Source of the DNA: Trichomonas vaginalis G3
Taxonomy: Eukaryota; Parabasalia; Trichomonadida; Trichomonadidae
Length of the DNA: 64,000 nt
NCBI RefSeq assembly: GCF_026262505.1
Contig: NC_067203.1
Location: forward strand, 10,230,001 to 10,294,000
Direction: 5' to 3'
Shown here: positions 35,986 through 47,657 of the stretch, piece after piece
Layout of the letters: each line of letters opens with the position of its first letter
How positions within the stretch are numbered: position 1 is the stretch's first letter
Position numbers and translations under genes: made by a program
Notes under the pieces: generated by a model
Seen by the model: only the letters and a program-made list of their open reading frames with translations
Database searches by the model: none
Told to the model about the DNA's origin: nothing

Positions 35986-36461
35986 ACTTTTTCATTAGAT
36001 GTAAATCAGACATGAATGAGAACAGTCATGGAATTATTAATGGTACCATTTATTTTAACATAAAGACGCAAAGCGGCGAGGACGAAGTCCATGACCAAAA
36101 ATAATGTTTAGGGTAGATGGTTTTTAGGTGTCACAGGTCACCAGGTCCCTCGGTCCCTCGGTCCCTCGGTCATTTTAACTTCTCTGAAAAAGTGTGACAA
36201 CATGACATTTTGACAACAACACAGGAGGAAGGCAGTTATGACTTCTTCGTAAATGTTTTGTCAAGACTTCTTCGTAAATGTTTTGTCAAGACTTCTTCGT
36301 ATATGTTTTGTCAAACATGAACGTAAATGTTTTGTCAAGACTTCTTCGTATATGTTTTGTCAAACATGAACGTAAATGTTTTGTCACCCGTTGAATTTTC
36401 CCGAAATAAAAAATAAAGTTAGTTTTTTTAAAAAAATATTTTTTATTTTTATTGTAAGAAC
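35986..36461. repeat. Repeat-rich gap before the M2 cassette
   Basis: No gene. It contains the hairpin GGAC GAA GTCC (36080-36090), three GGTCCCTC units (about 36144-36172), an ACATGACATTTTGACAACAACAC segment split by short spacers, and about five tandem CTTCGTAAATGTTTTGTCAA-like units (about 36240-36390). Inverse copies of the GGTCCCTC, ACATTTTGACAACA and ACTTCTTCGTA parts follow the next gene (about 37405-37530). The long AT-rich promoter lies at about 36408-36461. Confidence 0.7.
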
Positions 36462-37358
36462 ATGTTAGCAACAACAGCACCAAACTCGTTAGTCATGAAC
36501 CCAACTTCAATGTTAGTAGAGATGAAAAGCTTCATTCCTTCTTCATATACTTTCGAAACAGAAATCCAGAAGATAAAGCAAGAACTTCTCCAAGGAGATT
36601 TAGATTGCACTGCAAAAGATGAAACAAATGAACAATATCTTTATGAAATGCAGGATATTATTGACCATCTACCTAAACTTCCTGAAATACAACAACAAAA
36701 GCTTACAATTCCAGAATTCGATGAAATAGAAGTCAGACCAACCGACTCAGTTGAAATAAAGAAGTTCATACGTAAGAGTAACTATGAGTTTCTTGGATTT
36801 CATTGCAACCACAAAGACTGCGATATGGTATATTTCATTGACATATATAAATCTGAAGAATTTAAGACCTACGACAACTTTGTTTCGTTAGTTGCAAAAT
36901 GTGTATGGCAGATAAGAGATAAAGATAGAAGAGGTAAAGTATGGAATGAACAGATAAAACCCGCAACTTTTGAGTTAAAGAAAACCATTTACGCCTTAGT
37001 TGTTTTAGCAGGTAAGGTTTCAATGTACAATGCTAAAATGAACCCACAATGTTCTAAATGTAAAGCAGCAATGAGGAAATATAACTATTCTGTCAAAGAG
37101 ATAGAACGTATGCGAAACGACTATGCTGACTTAAAGAAAGAAGCAGAGAAACCAGCAGAAGATAAAATGGACATGTTGACATTTCTGAACAAAAACTATC
37201 CAACTGCTGACGATTTCCTTCTATCTGACGTCAAGAAGAAATATAAAGAAACATTCGGCATTGTTAAAACATTCGATGTACTGACAGAAGAAATAGAAGC
37301 TACAAAACTGTTTAGAATTTCACGAATTCACAATGTTTACCATGTAAAACGCTTGTGA
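36462..37358 (+). CDS. M2 cassette protein with CxxC motif
   Basis: A 298-residue homologue of M1 11345-12283: the opening TAPNSLVMNPTSMLVEMKSF is the same, as are the NPQCSKCKAA pair and most of the C-terminal helix region. It is first in the three-gene cassette and bracketed by inverted repeats (see 35986-36461 and 37359-37764). No known domain; the CNH and CxxC positions could hold a metal. Likely regulatory; function unknown. Confidence 0.65.
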   Translation: MLATTAPNSLVMNPTSMLVEMKSFIPSSYTFETEIQKIKQELLQGDLDCTAKDETNEQYLYEMQDIIDHLPKLPEIQQQKLTIPEFDEIEVRPTDSVEIKKFIRKSNYEFLGFHCNHKDCDMVYFIDIYKSEEFKTYDNFVSLVAKCVWQIRDKDRRGKVWNEQIKPATFELKKTIYALVVLAGKVSMYNAKMNPQCSKCKAAMRKYNYSVKEIERMRNDYADLKKEAEKPAEDKMDMLTFLNKNYPTADDFLLSDVKKKYKETFGIVKTFDVLTEEIEATKLFRISRIHNVYHVKRL

Positions 37359-37764
37359 AACTTTATGGTAGAAATATATTTTTGTCTGATTTACACTCAT
37401 TACGATGAAGAAGTCATGACAAAACATATACGAAGAAGTCTATTTCCTGTGTTGTTGTCAAAATGTCATGTTGTCACCATTTTCAAAAAGATGTTAGTTG
37501 ACCGAGGGACCGAGGGACCTGGTGACACCTAAAACTCATGAAAATCGTAAAAAAATGCGAGTAGTAAAAAAAACCCACTCGCCTAAAATCCCTGAAATCG
37601 TGAAAAAATGACCAAATTTCATTATATAACTGTTATTTTTTTACGAAGAGAACTTTGACACTTCGTCAAAAAAATCCCTGAAATCATATCTTTTATACAA
37701 AATAAAAAAATAACGTTAGTTTTTTTAAAAAAATATTTTTTATCTTGTATGTAAGAAACAGAAA
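37359..37764. repeat. Inverse repeat partners and promoter after the first cassette gene
   Basis: Inverse copies of the units before 36462: ACGAAGAAGTC with ATGACAAAACATATACG (about 37400-37440), GTGTTGTTGTCAAAATGTCATG (in parts, about 37450-37475) and CCGAGGGACCGAGGGACC (about 37501-37518) followed by TGGTGACACC. A related copy of the repeat inserted in the M1 KilA-N gene lies at about 37530-37600. The AT-rich promoter with TTGTATGTAAGAAACAG directly precedes 37765. Confidence 0.65.
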
Positions 37765-38376
37765 ATGACAAACACTGAGTTTGAAACAGTTAGAAAGATA
37801 GACAATGACACCAAAATGGTTAGAATTGGTGATTTAAACGTAAGATACTCAAAGAAATACAAGAAATATTCTTTGTCAGACATTATATCTCCATCTGGAA
37901 AGAAAACACACGACTGGGTTAGAAATGCTTCAACTCAGAAAATTTTGACAAGAAATCCTGAGCTTATGATATCGGTAAGATTCTATGGAACTGCAGCATA
38001 TCTCATCGACAAAAGTCTTATACCAATAGTTTTGTTATGGTTAGACCCAGTTGTTGGATATAACTTCATAACATATGGTTCATTCGATACGGAACGTTGC
38101 AGTGAAGGCTTACTTTACATCGTTCAGAAACCGAAGGACTTCAATACAAAAAGATATAAGATAGGAAGAACATATAATATAACTCTAAGATATGACTCTA
38201 CAGTCAATAGAGTCAAGGTTGTGTTTGCTAATGATATGAGAGCTGCAGAAACAGAACTACTTGAAAAGTTTGAGAAAATGTATGGTGCTCCCACGAAAGG
38301 TAAAGAAACGTTTGAAGTAGATGAGATAGATAAAGCTATAAAATTATTTGACGAAGTTGCTGAAAAATACATGTAA
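37765..38376 (+). CDS. M2 KilA-N-like plus T5orf172 protein
   Basis: A 203-residue protein that differs from the M1 protein (10321-10932) at about a dozen positions. It has the KilA-N-like half with AAYLIDKSLIPIVLLWL and the GIY-YIG-type half with GLLYIVQ and YKIGRTYNI. Such high identity contrasts with the low identity of the other genes of the two elements. Probably DNA-binding, perhaps with nicking activity. Confidence 0.82.
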   Translation: MTNTEFETVRKIDNDTKMVRIGDLNVRYSKKYKKYSLSDIISPSGKKTHDWVRNASTQKILTRNPELMISVRFYGTAAYLIDKSLIPIVLLWLDPVVGYNFITYGSFDTERCSEGLLYIVQKPKDFNTKRYKIGRTYNITLRYDSTVNRVKVVFANDMRAAETELLEKFEKMYGAPTKGKETFEVDEIDKAIKLFDEVAEKYM

Positions 38377-38463
38377 AGCGTTTATTTTTGGTCTTTTGTG
38401 AAAATAAAAAAATAACGCTAATTTTTTATAAAATATTTTTTTATTTTGTATGTAAAGACAGAT

Positions 38464-39291
38464 ATGACAACAACAGAGAACACAACAACTGCTATCGTTC
38501 ATGAAGCCATAAATGAAGAATACGAGTACATACAATATAACAAACAGTTACGTCTCATTCGTTCGGTCAAAGATGACATGTACCAGGTGCAAAGTATAAT
38601 GAATGCTCTTAGTTCTACAAAGCAAGCATATCATTGGTTTGAAAACCAACAGACAAAAGAACTTTTAGAAGAATTTCCTCATATGATTGCTTCCCTCGGA
38701 AAACCGAGAGAAGAGATTCCGTATGAAAATCGCAAGAATTTGGCTCCTGGTTTGAAAGGATATTATGTTCATAGACTTTTAGTAAATGCTGTAGCAATGT
38801 GGGCTTCACCTCGTTACGCTTGTTATATTTTCATGATGTTAGATGAACTATATAAAGCAGAACGTGGAGAGATGGAAAAGAAACTTCAAGCAAAAGATGA
38901 AGTCATTGAATCCAAAGACAAAAGCATACAGAAAAGAATACCACGTTCAGTACCAAAAGGAAAGGAAAAGAGTTATAAGTATATGATATATACTGAAGAG
39001 TTGGAGAAAGAAGAAGACAGAGATATGGTTATGTTGCATTTAGTCAGAAGAAACAACAAAAGCTTTTACGACCTTGCTAAGATTTACAAATCTGACAGAA
39101 ACTGGTTCTATCGTGAAAACTTACCGATTTCAATGACACCGAATGAGCAAATAAAAGAAATTGTCAAAAATACTCTTCCTCAAACACACTATGACATCAA
39201 AGGTTGCACAATACTTACATTCAAAGAAGACTTACCATTACTGAAGGAAAAGATAACAGAATATTTCGACAACTTCAAAGAGGAAGAATAA
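38464..39291 (+). CDS. M2 KilA-N domain protein
   Basis: A 275-residue protein, ATG at 38464 after TTGTATGTAAAGACAG. It has the KilA-N core GYYVHRLLVNAVAMWASPRY, the coiled coil EKKLQAKDEVIESKDKS and the C-terminal domain nearly identical to M1 9338-10231 (KSFYDLAKIYKSDRNWFYRE). It lacks the repeat-derived linker expansion of the M1 protein and has a different N-terminal linker. It closes the three-gene cassette. Confidence 0.8.
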   Translation: MTTTENTTTAIVHEAINEEYEYIQYNKQLRLIRSVKDDMYQVQSIMNALSSTKQAYHWFENQQTKELLEEFPHMIASLGKPREEIPYENRKNLAPGLKGYYVHRLLVNAVAMWASPRYACYIFMMLDELYKAERGEMEKKLQAKDEVIESKDKSIQKRIPRSVPKGKEKSYKYMIYTEELEKEEDRDMVMLHLVRRNNKSFYDLAKIYKSDRNWFYRENLPISMTPNEQIKEIVKNTLPQTHYDIKGCTILTFKEDLPLLKEKITEYFDNFKEEE

Positions 39292-39345
39292 AAAAATCTA
39301 AGCTAATTTTATTTTTTTATAAAATTTTATCTCATATGAAAGAAC

Positions 39346-39561
39346 ATGAATTTAGAATATTCGGAACTCATGACAGAAGAAGAGAACGAACAACATGTAA
39401 AAGATTATGCAAAATTTCTGAAGACATATAAAGCATTTAAACAATATCTAAATGCTTCTAAAGATTATGCAAAATTTCTGAAGGTATATAAAGCTTATGA
39501 AAAAGCGTATGAAAAGTTTATACATTGGGGAATTGTTGTAAAATATCGATATGAATACTAA
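39346..39561 (+). CDS. M2 71-residue protein with internal repeat
   Basis: ATG after the long AT-rich promoter type (AAGCTAATTTT, T-rich run, CATATGAAAGAAC). The product is helical and contains two copies of KDYAKFLK-YKA-. No counterpart was seen in M1. Function unknown. Confidence 0.5.
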   Translation: MNLEYSELMTEEENEQHVKDYAKFLKTYKAFKQYLNASKDYAKFLKVYKAYEKAYEKFIHWGIVVKYRYEY

Positions 39562-39579
39562 CCAAAAATATATTTTTGC

Positions 39580-40044
39580 TTAAATAACTTCAGGGTCAAT
39601 TTCTTCAACCATTTCACTTCCTTCGTCAATGTCAATAGAAGCTTCTTCAACCTTTGGTAAGAATTTCTGTATAACATTTTTGTTCGTTATTGTCTTCAGA
39701 GATGAAGGATAATATTTCACAGATGTTTCACCCTTCTTATATTCTTTCTGTTCGGAAAGATTTAAAGCAATACTGAAGAAGTCAATGTTAGAGTTCTTTA
39801 TGACAGTATAATGAGTATCTTTGACATTCACGAAGAAACTCTTTTGTTTCAAAACTACTGCTAACTCTTGTGAAGTATAACGTTTGCGGTCAATGACGAT
39901 AGCTAATGGTCTGACATACTGACCAAACTTAGATTCTTTCACAAACTTCTTGTTAAAGATAACATTAACGTTTGAAGCATTATTGAACTCATTCTTGATG
40001 GCAGTAGCGAGAGCATTGTATGAAAAGAACTTGCAATCTTGCAT
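39580..40044 (-). CDS. M2 hypothetical 154-residue protein
   Basis: ATG at 40042-40044, with a divergent promoter region towards the polymerase. The product is K/V/N-rich with an RPLAIVIDRKRYTSQELAVV segment and an acidic end (SIDIDEGSEMVEEIDPEVI) that recalls the tail of M1 7513-7932. Possibly a replication accessory protein. Confidence 0.5.
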   Translation of the reverse strand: MQDCKFFSYNALATAIKNEFNNASNVNVIFNKKFVKESKFGQYVRPLAIVIDRKRYTSQELAVVLKQKSFFVNVKDTHYTVIKNSNIDFFSIALNLSEQKEYKKGETSVKYYPSSLKTITNKNVIQKFLPKVEEASIDIDEGSEMVEEIDPEVI

Positions 40045-40145
40045 GTGTTTTTCATTATAATAAAAATATTAAATTATTTTGAAAAATAACTTAAAAAAAT
40101 CTAATCTAATTTTTTCAAAAAATATTTTTTTATTTCCTACTAAAG

Positions 40146-43100
40146 ATGTATCGGAAGTTGTCTAAGTTAGAACACTCGGAAATAAAACAACTTCTAACAG
40201 AAGCTAACATAGAAGTTGCAAAACATTACGCGACAAAAAAAAAGCACTCGCTGACATTCTCAATGACTACAATGGTGAAATAACTTATGATAGAATTCAT
40301 GAGTTCATAAATGCAAGAGCATTTCCTTTAAATGACGTTGCTATTGACTTATATCATAGACGTTCAATACCTCATGAAGTAAGGCGTGAGATGTTTGACA
40401 TAACAAATGCAAACGTTGGTGAAACAAGAAGAAGAGACGACACACTGAAACAACAGAGAAGAGAGATGTTTAAAAGTGCTATAGAACAAGTTCGCAAAGC
40501 TAACGATGTCATTCGTTCCATTGACGACAAACCAAAAGAAGGTGAGAGATGGTTAAAGAAAGATGAAGAGAATAGGAAGAGAAATGTGAAGTCAGGCAAT
40601 AGACTCATTGACTTTAACATCGAAGCTTTAGATGAACCAAACAGAGACTACTTACACAAACATTTCGGTAAGGTTTTCATGAGACTCTTAGAGAAGATTA
40701 AAATAAACTCCCAACAAAGATGGATGGTATGTTATAAACTTGGTGGAAAGTATGAATGTTCTACGTTAAACCTCAATAATATTGGAACATTACTACATCA
40801 GCTCTTGAAGGAGAACTTTATATCAGAGATAGAAGCAAATGCTGCAGGTATTGTTGAAATGCACTATGACTTCTTCTTGACAAACATAAAGAATCTTACT
40901 GAAATAAAGATGTATGATTTAACAGAATATGAAGGCTTAACGATGTCAGATGTAAAGAAAGGCAAACCACAAAAGAGACCATATAGAGATGAAAGCACAC
41001 TGACAAATGACCAGAAAGCCATTTTGGAAGCTCTTAAGCAAACAGGAAACCCAGCACTTATAGAAAGCTTTTGGAAAGATAATGGTGAAAAGAAGTTTTA
41101 TAAGAAGAGAAGCGGTCAGTTCTGGAAGTATCTTTGCACATTACCTATAAATCTTGAACGCTACCAAATCTTCAATGAACTGAACAAAAGAACTGCAACA
41201 CTTATGACAGAAGATAACTGCTTCGTTTATGCTTGCATTCAGGCTGGAGTAAATGAAGAAACTATTGACCACATGAGAGAAGTCATTCGTGTTAGAGACT
41301 TTCCTCAAAGTAAAGTACAAGAAATTTCCGATTCAACAGGAGCATTTAATGTTACATTGGTTACTTCAATGACTCAAGACATAATGAAATAAAGAGATAC
41401 ATACCAAAAGAATGTGAAACTGTTCGAACTATTGACCTACTTCTTGTTGAAGACCACTACATGCTAAACGAAAGACTTCCAATGACAACATATTTCATTC
41501 GAAACTATAAAGAAATCTTGAAGGAGTGTGGTGGAATGAACATTGAGAAACAGATGAAGATTTATACAAAGAGAGATGATAAATACATTGTTCGCATGGA
41601 TAGAACTACACCGCTATGGGATGTTATGAAAACATTGTGGAGTGCAAAATTTCGAAACCTATTCTTATGGAGAACTTTTCACATATACGACTGACTTATA
41701 TAAACAGAACCTTGACCATTTAAAGATTGACATATGCTCCAAAGTATTGTGTACAACTGAAGAAGAAAGCCGAGTCAAAAGAAGTAAATAAAAATAAGTG
41801 CAAGTTCATTCCTGAGCACGTTTTCTTTGCTGACTTTGAGTGTAGTACCGATGGCTTTCATAAAGTTAACATATGTTACGACAGTGAAGATGGTTCAGTG
41901 AGTGAAAGCATTTGGGGTCAGAACTGTGCAACAGAATTTTTGGAACGACTTCCTGACAAGAGTTTAATATTCCATAACCTCAGTTATGATATAACTTCAT
42001 CTTAAGACACATGACAGAAGTGAAAGGAACTCCCATCATTAAGGTTCACGAACAATGCAAATAACTGGCTTATATAGGAAGGGCTTATTATAAAAGACTC
42101 TTACAGTGTTAATAAATAAGAAGCTTAAACTATTTCCTGCTATGTTTAACTTACAAACAGGACCGAAAGAAGTATTTCCATATAACTACTACAGCAGTAC
42201 TTTATTAGCAAATGACAACAGAACTGGTGTCATTTCTGAAGCATGTAAGTTTATCCGGGATGCAGATACATTCATGAAAAACATAGATTCCATCAAAGGT
42301 TGCAGAATAGATGAGAACCACTTCGACTTAGAAAAGTATAGCACATTTTATTGCAAACAAGATGTAAGAATTTTAAGAGAAGGTTTTGTTAAGTTCCGCA
42401 ATGACATATTGAAAGAATTTGATTTAAACGTTTATGACTACGTTAGTATTTGTTCAATTGCTAACAAATTATTTGAGAACAGAGTGTACTTCCCGAATGG
42501 AAATTTATATGACCTCTCAAATAAACCAAGAGAATTTATTTCACGCTGTATTCAAGGTGGAAGATGTATGCTGTCAGATAACATGAAACAAAAGAGCGAA
42601 AAGAAACTCATTGCTGACTTCGACGCTGTTTCATTATATCCATCAGCAATTGCAAGATTGTATACTTTAGAAGGAATTCCAAAAGTATTGAAGGATGAGA
42701 TGTTAAGCACAGAGTATCTCATGAGACATTTATTCGATGATGACCAAAAGGAACCCATTGGTGAAAAGTTTATGTCTGGCTTCTTTGTTCTCATTAAGAT
42801 AACAGAGATTGGAATACATAGACACTTTCCTTTAATAGTTTGTGACCCTGAACTAAATCCAGAACTTAACGTTCCCAGAAGTTCAAACACTTGCTGTCTC
42901 ATGTATTTGACCATATAACATTACAAGACCTCATAAAATATCAAGGTGTCAAATGTGAAGTGTTGCAAGGATACTATTACGATGGAAACAGAGATATTAG
43001 AATAAGAGATGAAGTAAAGAAGTTGTTTGAGTTAAGGTTAAAGTATAAGAAAGAAGGAAATCCTTTGCAAGAAAATATAAAGCTCATTCTGAACAGTATT

Positions 43101-43878
43101 TATGGCAAAAACTATTCTATCTCCTATTGAGTCAAAAATAACCATAGTAAATGACAAAGATGCTATAAGATATGCCATCAGAAACTACAACCATATAGTG
43201 AAGTTCGAAGGTTTGGATGGTTCAGATAAAACTATTTTCAAGCTAACGAAAAGCATTTGCAGACACTTTAACTTCTGTCCACTTGGTGTTAATATTCTAT
43301 CTATGTCGAAGAGAATAATGTGTGAAGTATTCTGTACTGCTGAGGACTTAGGAATGGACATCTTTTATAGCGATACCGACAGTATGCATCTCTACAATGA
43401 AGATATCCCTCGTTTAGCTGAAGAGTTTGAGAAACGTTATGGAAGAGTTCTCATTGGTAAAAACCTTGGTCAATTTCATAGCGACTTTGCAGAAATCACA
43501 CCTGGAAAACAAAGTTTAGCATACAAGTCAATATTTTGTGGAAAGAAGACTTACATAGACTTACTCACGAATGATTTAAATGAAGTTGCATTTCACTGCA
43601 GAATGAAAGGCGTGAAGCAAGATGTTATTGCTTTAACCGCTAATGAAATGTTTCCTGACTCTGTTCAGTGTTTCTATGATGAAGATAAAGGTTTAATGGT
43701 TCCGCAAGGAACATATGACAAAGACTCTGAGTTCAGTTTAATGAAACTTTACAAAGCACTTTATGACGGTCAAGAGATTGGATTTGACTTATGTAAGTCA
43801 TGTCAACCTTGCTTTGAAGAGAAGTTTAACTTTTCTATTCAGACTAAGACTTCATTCATAAGAAAGCTTAAGTTCTGA
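40146..43878 (+). pseudogene. M2 protein-primed family B DNA polymerase region (broken)
   Basis: About 1,240 codons of PolB sequence. An N-terminal domain (NCFVYACIQAG, later VEDHYML) is shared with M1 18785-20938 and could be an OTU-like cysteine domain. The exonuclease segments are FFADFEC, IFHNLSYDI and YCKQDVRIL. The palm motifs are DFDAVSLYPS (A), KLILNSIYGK (B) and YSDTDSMHL (C). It looks broken, with about half a dozen breaks. The intergenic region before it has the long AT-rich promoter type. In Mavericks this enzyme copies the element from a protein primer. Confidence 0.85.
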
Positions 43879-43978
43879 GGTCATGAATGAGAAAAATAAT
43901 GAGGTCATTTATTTTTGTCAGCAATGAGGTCATTCGTGAAAAAATAAAACTAGCGGCAAGGGCGAAGCCCATGGTCAT
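43879..43978. repeat. Gap with GGGC GAA GCCC hairpin
   Basis: Convergent gap after the polymerase region, with two GAATGAGGTCATT-like units and the hairpin GGGCGAAGCCC (43960-43970) followed by ATGGTCATT. Confidence 0.6.
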
Positions 43979-44833
43979 TTACAATACTGCGATGGTAGAG
44001 TTTAAGAGTTGTGCTTCAATGTAGAGACAGTCCTTATGGTCTGGAGGTAAGAACACTGGGCAGTTATGGTCATGAGTGGAGAACATGTCTATCCAAAACT
44101 CACGATTGAAGCCAGTTAATTTATAGTATTTAGGGTTAGGAAGTGGTGAAGTTCTTGTATGACCAATGAACTCATTTTCAACTCCCTTACTTAAGTTTGA
44201 ATATAATATAGCTTGCTTTCTATCCCAAATGCCAGGTGTTACAATCTTTGAAAATTCATTTTTCCTCGGAAGCATTGCATCATAATTGAAAACATTCTTG
44301 AAATCTTCATTGGTTCAGAGATTTGAAACCTTATACGTAATGGATTTTCTTTCTCTTTAGCTACTTCATTGAATGGTGAATATATAACAAACTGACAGTC
44401 ATGAGTTCCATCTTCATTTTCATTAAATTCATAATGAAAGTCTATAAGTTGTGGCTGACTACCTTCTTCTTTCAGTTGTGCAAGAAACTCACGTAAAGGC
44501 TGTAAAGTTTGTACTTCAATGTTGAACTTTTTCTCGAACATCTCATTAAATGAAATCATACATTGCAACATGTTGTATCGTCTTTAAAGTATTTGTATAT
44601 GTGAATGTTTTGGGCGCTTAAAGACTGTTCGTCATTTTCTATCTCGACTTGAAGTATAAAGTCAACCTTTCTGAAAGCACGTGTTATATACATATTTGTT
44701 ATGCCAATGTACTTCTCTTCATTTATGTTCACAATCCAGTCTTTGGAAACTTAAACGTTACTCTGTTCCCCTTTATTTTGACGTCAGGGTTTTCACTACT
44801 GAACGCAACAGTTAAAGGTATTTGTCTATACAT
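43979..44833 (-). pseudogene. M2 minor structural protein region (broken)
   Basis: About 280 codons of beta-rich coding from an ATG at 44831-44833 (MYRQIPLTVAFSSENPDVKI) through a helical QTLQPLREFLAQLKEE part to an end with NREFWIDMFSTHDHNCPVFL. It could be a jelly-roll minor capsid protein. It looks broken, with about three breaks. No direct match to the M1 282-residue pair was seen. Confidence 0.45.
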
Positions 44834-45120
44834 TTAATTCGGATAAAAATAAACCATTTACTCTTTCTTTGCTTCAGCTTCTTTAGCTTTTGCTTCAGCT
44901 TCTTCTCTAGCTTTCTTCGCCAGCAAACGTGGGTTCTTTGTCTTCCAGCAGCTAATGCAGCAAGTTGTTTTTCACTAAGTTTTCTCTTTGGTCTCTCTGG
45001 CTTTTGTTCTTGTTTTTGTTCCTTCAGTTCGGATAAAATTTGCTCACGAATTTCTTTCTTCAATGCTTCAACATCTATGACCCCTGGGTCTTGTCCGTAG
45101 GACTTGTCTGAGTCATTTGA
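44834..45120 (-). pseudogene. M2 lysine/glutamate-rich protein remnant
   Basis: A minus-strand coding stretch with KKEIREQILSELKEQKQE and KRKLSEKQLAALAAGR segments and strongly basic helices, without an ATG. Probably a small core-type protein, broken with one or two breaks. Confidence 0.4.
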
Positions 45121-45161
45121 CTGCAGATAAAAAACAAAATTAAAACTTTAACCGATGTAAA

Positions 45162-45591
45162 ATGAGCTTGTCAAAATCAGAGCGAGAGTCTATTATATTA
45201 AATGACGCAAGAGGAATACAACATCCTTTCTATTACGTAAGTCAGAGTAAAGATGGTAAAATATACGTAAGAAAAAGAAAGTTCCATTAGCGAATGCAGA
45301 AAGCGACAACATTAAGGTGTATGGCAAGGGTGAAGTCCACGAAGCCCATATAAAACCTTCTGTCAAAAACTAGCCACCAAAAGAACAGAAAAAAGAACAG
45401 ATGTACTTTCAATAACGAACCAAGAGCTTATTGCAAAGTTCGTGAATTTCATTGAAAAGCAAACCGAGTCAAAGAACCCTGACCCACCAGTGAAAGAAGT
45501 TGAGACAAAAGAGAATGTACAGTTCATTGAAAATGTCAAGAAACAACTTCCACCACGAATACCAAGAAGAAGAGTGAGAATAATGAAGTAA
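45162..45591 (+). pseudogene. M2 small basic protein region (broken)
   Basis: Starts at ATG 45162 with MSLSKSERESIILNDARGIQ, reaches a KIYVRKRKF basic segment, and coding-like sequence continues to QLPPRIPRRRVRIMK. The middle holds the hairpin GGGT GAA GTCC (45328-45338) and a second GAAGCCC word. It looks like an interrupted gene for a small basic (core/DNA-binding) protein, with one or two breaks. Upstream ACTTTAACCGATGTAAAATG resembles the sequence before the integrase ATG at 34900. Confidence 0.4.
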
Positions 45592-45618
45592 ATAGATATT
45601 TTTATCTGAAGTAAATAC

Positions 45619-47187
45619 ATGCAGAACGAACAGTTAAACGAATTTACTCCAGCAGAGCATATTCATCAGATTCGCTCATATTTCGATATCATAGACAATG
45701 CAGTTCAAATTGGTGACACTAATAGAAAATATTCTGACGCAAAGATTCCATCACAACCTGGAACTGCTAAAGATAACACATGGGTAACATTCAATCTCTC
45801 ACCTCCTGGTGAAAATATGTTGGACCTTTACAATACATTCATTACGTATAAAATGGAAGGTCAATTTATTGTAGATAAAGAAATTGGTTCAGGTTCCAAA
45901 AAAACAAACCCACCAGGATTTTGGATTGGTTTCGATGACGCTTTCTATGCAGTTGCTGGATATCAAATCCTTGCAAATGGTCGTATCGTATATTCTCAAG
46001 ACAACGCAAGAGAAGAAGCATATATAACTTCAAACTCACAAACTACCGAACAAATAAAGAAAGTAGATTTTCTCAAAGACTCGACATGAAGATGTATGGA
46101 GTCATTCGGGAACATGCAGAACAGGACAAATTGTTAGTGGTCCAATTACAGCAGGAAAATCATTTGATTTTAAGCTTCGTTTAAGAATTCCTGTTAGAAG
46201 ATTCCTTCCATTAGAAGCTATTCGATTTATTCCAGCTTTTGCAGGAAACATTCAGCTTAAAGTAAAGTTCAGTAGCGACGCCTTACAATGCACATCTATA
46301 TCTGTAAATGATATCATTGCTTTCAATCCAACTCTTAAAGTTGCATTTGCTTCAGATTCAAATCCACCGACAAATAAATTTGTTCCATGGAATGAACCAT
46401 TCACTATGATAACGAAGGCAGTAGAAGCTAGTGGAACAGTTACTATTACAACTGTAAACCAGCAACTATTTCGAACAAAGATGGATTTTAATGAATGTTT
46501 CATTCATCCAAAGTCATTCTCTTTAGACCCTAACATTTATACAGAACTTGTAGAACATTATACAAACGAGGCTTTATGTTTTCCTGTTAAAGTTATGGAT
46601 TGGATTCCTATGGACGGTTCATTCTCAAAGAATACAGATAGTTCAAGTGCAACATTTACAGCAGCTTATACGCCTATTAATGTTAAAAGTATTTGGGCAC
46701 TATTTAGAAAGAAAGACAACTATTATGTTAATTTTGAGAACCCTAAGTTTAAATATCTTCAGCTTTCCATGGGAGCTTATGGAAATATGCCTGCAGAACC
46801 TGAAAAATCATATGGACCTGTATTTTATGAAATGGTTGCGAACGCTGCAATACAAACAATGATATGATAGGATTTAATGAAGATGTTATGAGGTCATTGG
46901 TGGATGATGGTAGTGTGGAACATAAATGGGATAGCTATGACAACACACATTTCTTATGTGGTTTTCCAACAGAAGTGGACTTTTGCTTCCAGCAAGGTCA
47001 AACATCTACTGCTCCAATAACATACAAATTGTCTGTTAAAGGACCTATTGAACTAGCAACTGAAAACGTACCAAAGCCACTTATTGGATTTATGAGGGAT
47101 TGTTGCTTTGCCATTCAGGTGACAGTCAGGCATCCCATAATAAGATTAGATGACTATAACTTAGCTACGGACGACAGTGAGGAATAA
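45619..47187 (+). pseudogene. M2 major capsid protein region (broken)
   Basis: About 520 codons of beta-rich coding. The opening SYFDIIDNAVQIGDTNRKYS, the strand WVTFNLSPPGENMLDLYNTF and GFDDAFYAVAGYQILANGR are followed by a second domain ending CFAIQVTVRHPIIRLDDYN. Size and strand pattern fit the Maverick double-jelly-roll major capsid protein and match the M1 region 2893-4496 in layout. It looks broken, with two or three breaks. Confidence 0.7.
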
Positions 47188-47217
47188 AGGATGAACGTTT
47201 ATTTTTAAAGCTTATAA

Positions 47218-47657
47218 ATGAGTTCTTCATCAAGCTCTCGTGAACCTTCACCATCTATGAAACAAACTTTACCAAACGATTATGGAGCACCTATTGAATA
47301 TTTCTTACGAGCTGCACAATGGCAAAGAGCAGTCTCACCAAGGTTAGGTGTTCCACCAGCTCCTGTCAAAAATAGCATTTGGTCAAGTCCTTATATAAAA
47401 TATGTCTCCCACTAGGTTTGCTAGCTACAGCAGGAGCAGTTATGATGTTGAAAAGAAATAAAGCAAATGTTGTAAATAATACTGAAGTAGCTGAAGTTAA
47501 ACAAACTCCAACACCTTCACAAGCAAAACCTTCAATGACTCCTGAACCTATGGAAGTACAAACTCCTGTTCAAAAGTCAACTCCTAAACCGACTCCAACA
47601 TTTAAACCAGAACCTACTCCTCAAATAAATCGTAAAACTCCTGCGTTTCCTTACTGA
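47218..47657 (+). pseudogene. M2 membrane-anchored proline/threonine-rich protein region
   Basis: Starts with MSSSSSSREPSPSMKQTLP and a short folded-looking part. A hydrophobic LPLGLLATAGAVMMLKR segment follows that could span a membrane, and then a proline/threonine/lysine-rich tail (TPKPTPTFKPEPTPQ). About one break is likely. It may be a virion membrane-interacting protein. Confidence 0.45.

Noticed and set aside
22166-36000. CRISPR-like or restriction-modification operon in the M1/M2 accessory genes
   Set aside because: No spaced direct repeats of CRISPR type and no endonuclease next to the methylase; the context is a eukaryotic Maverick.
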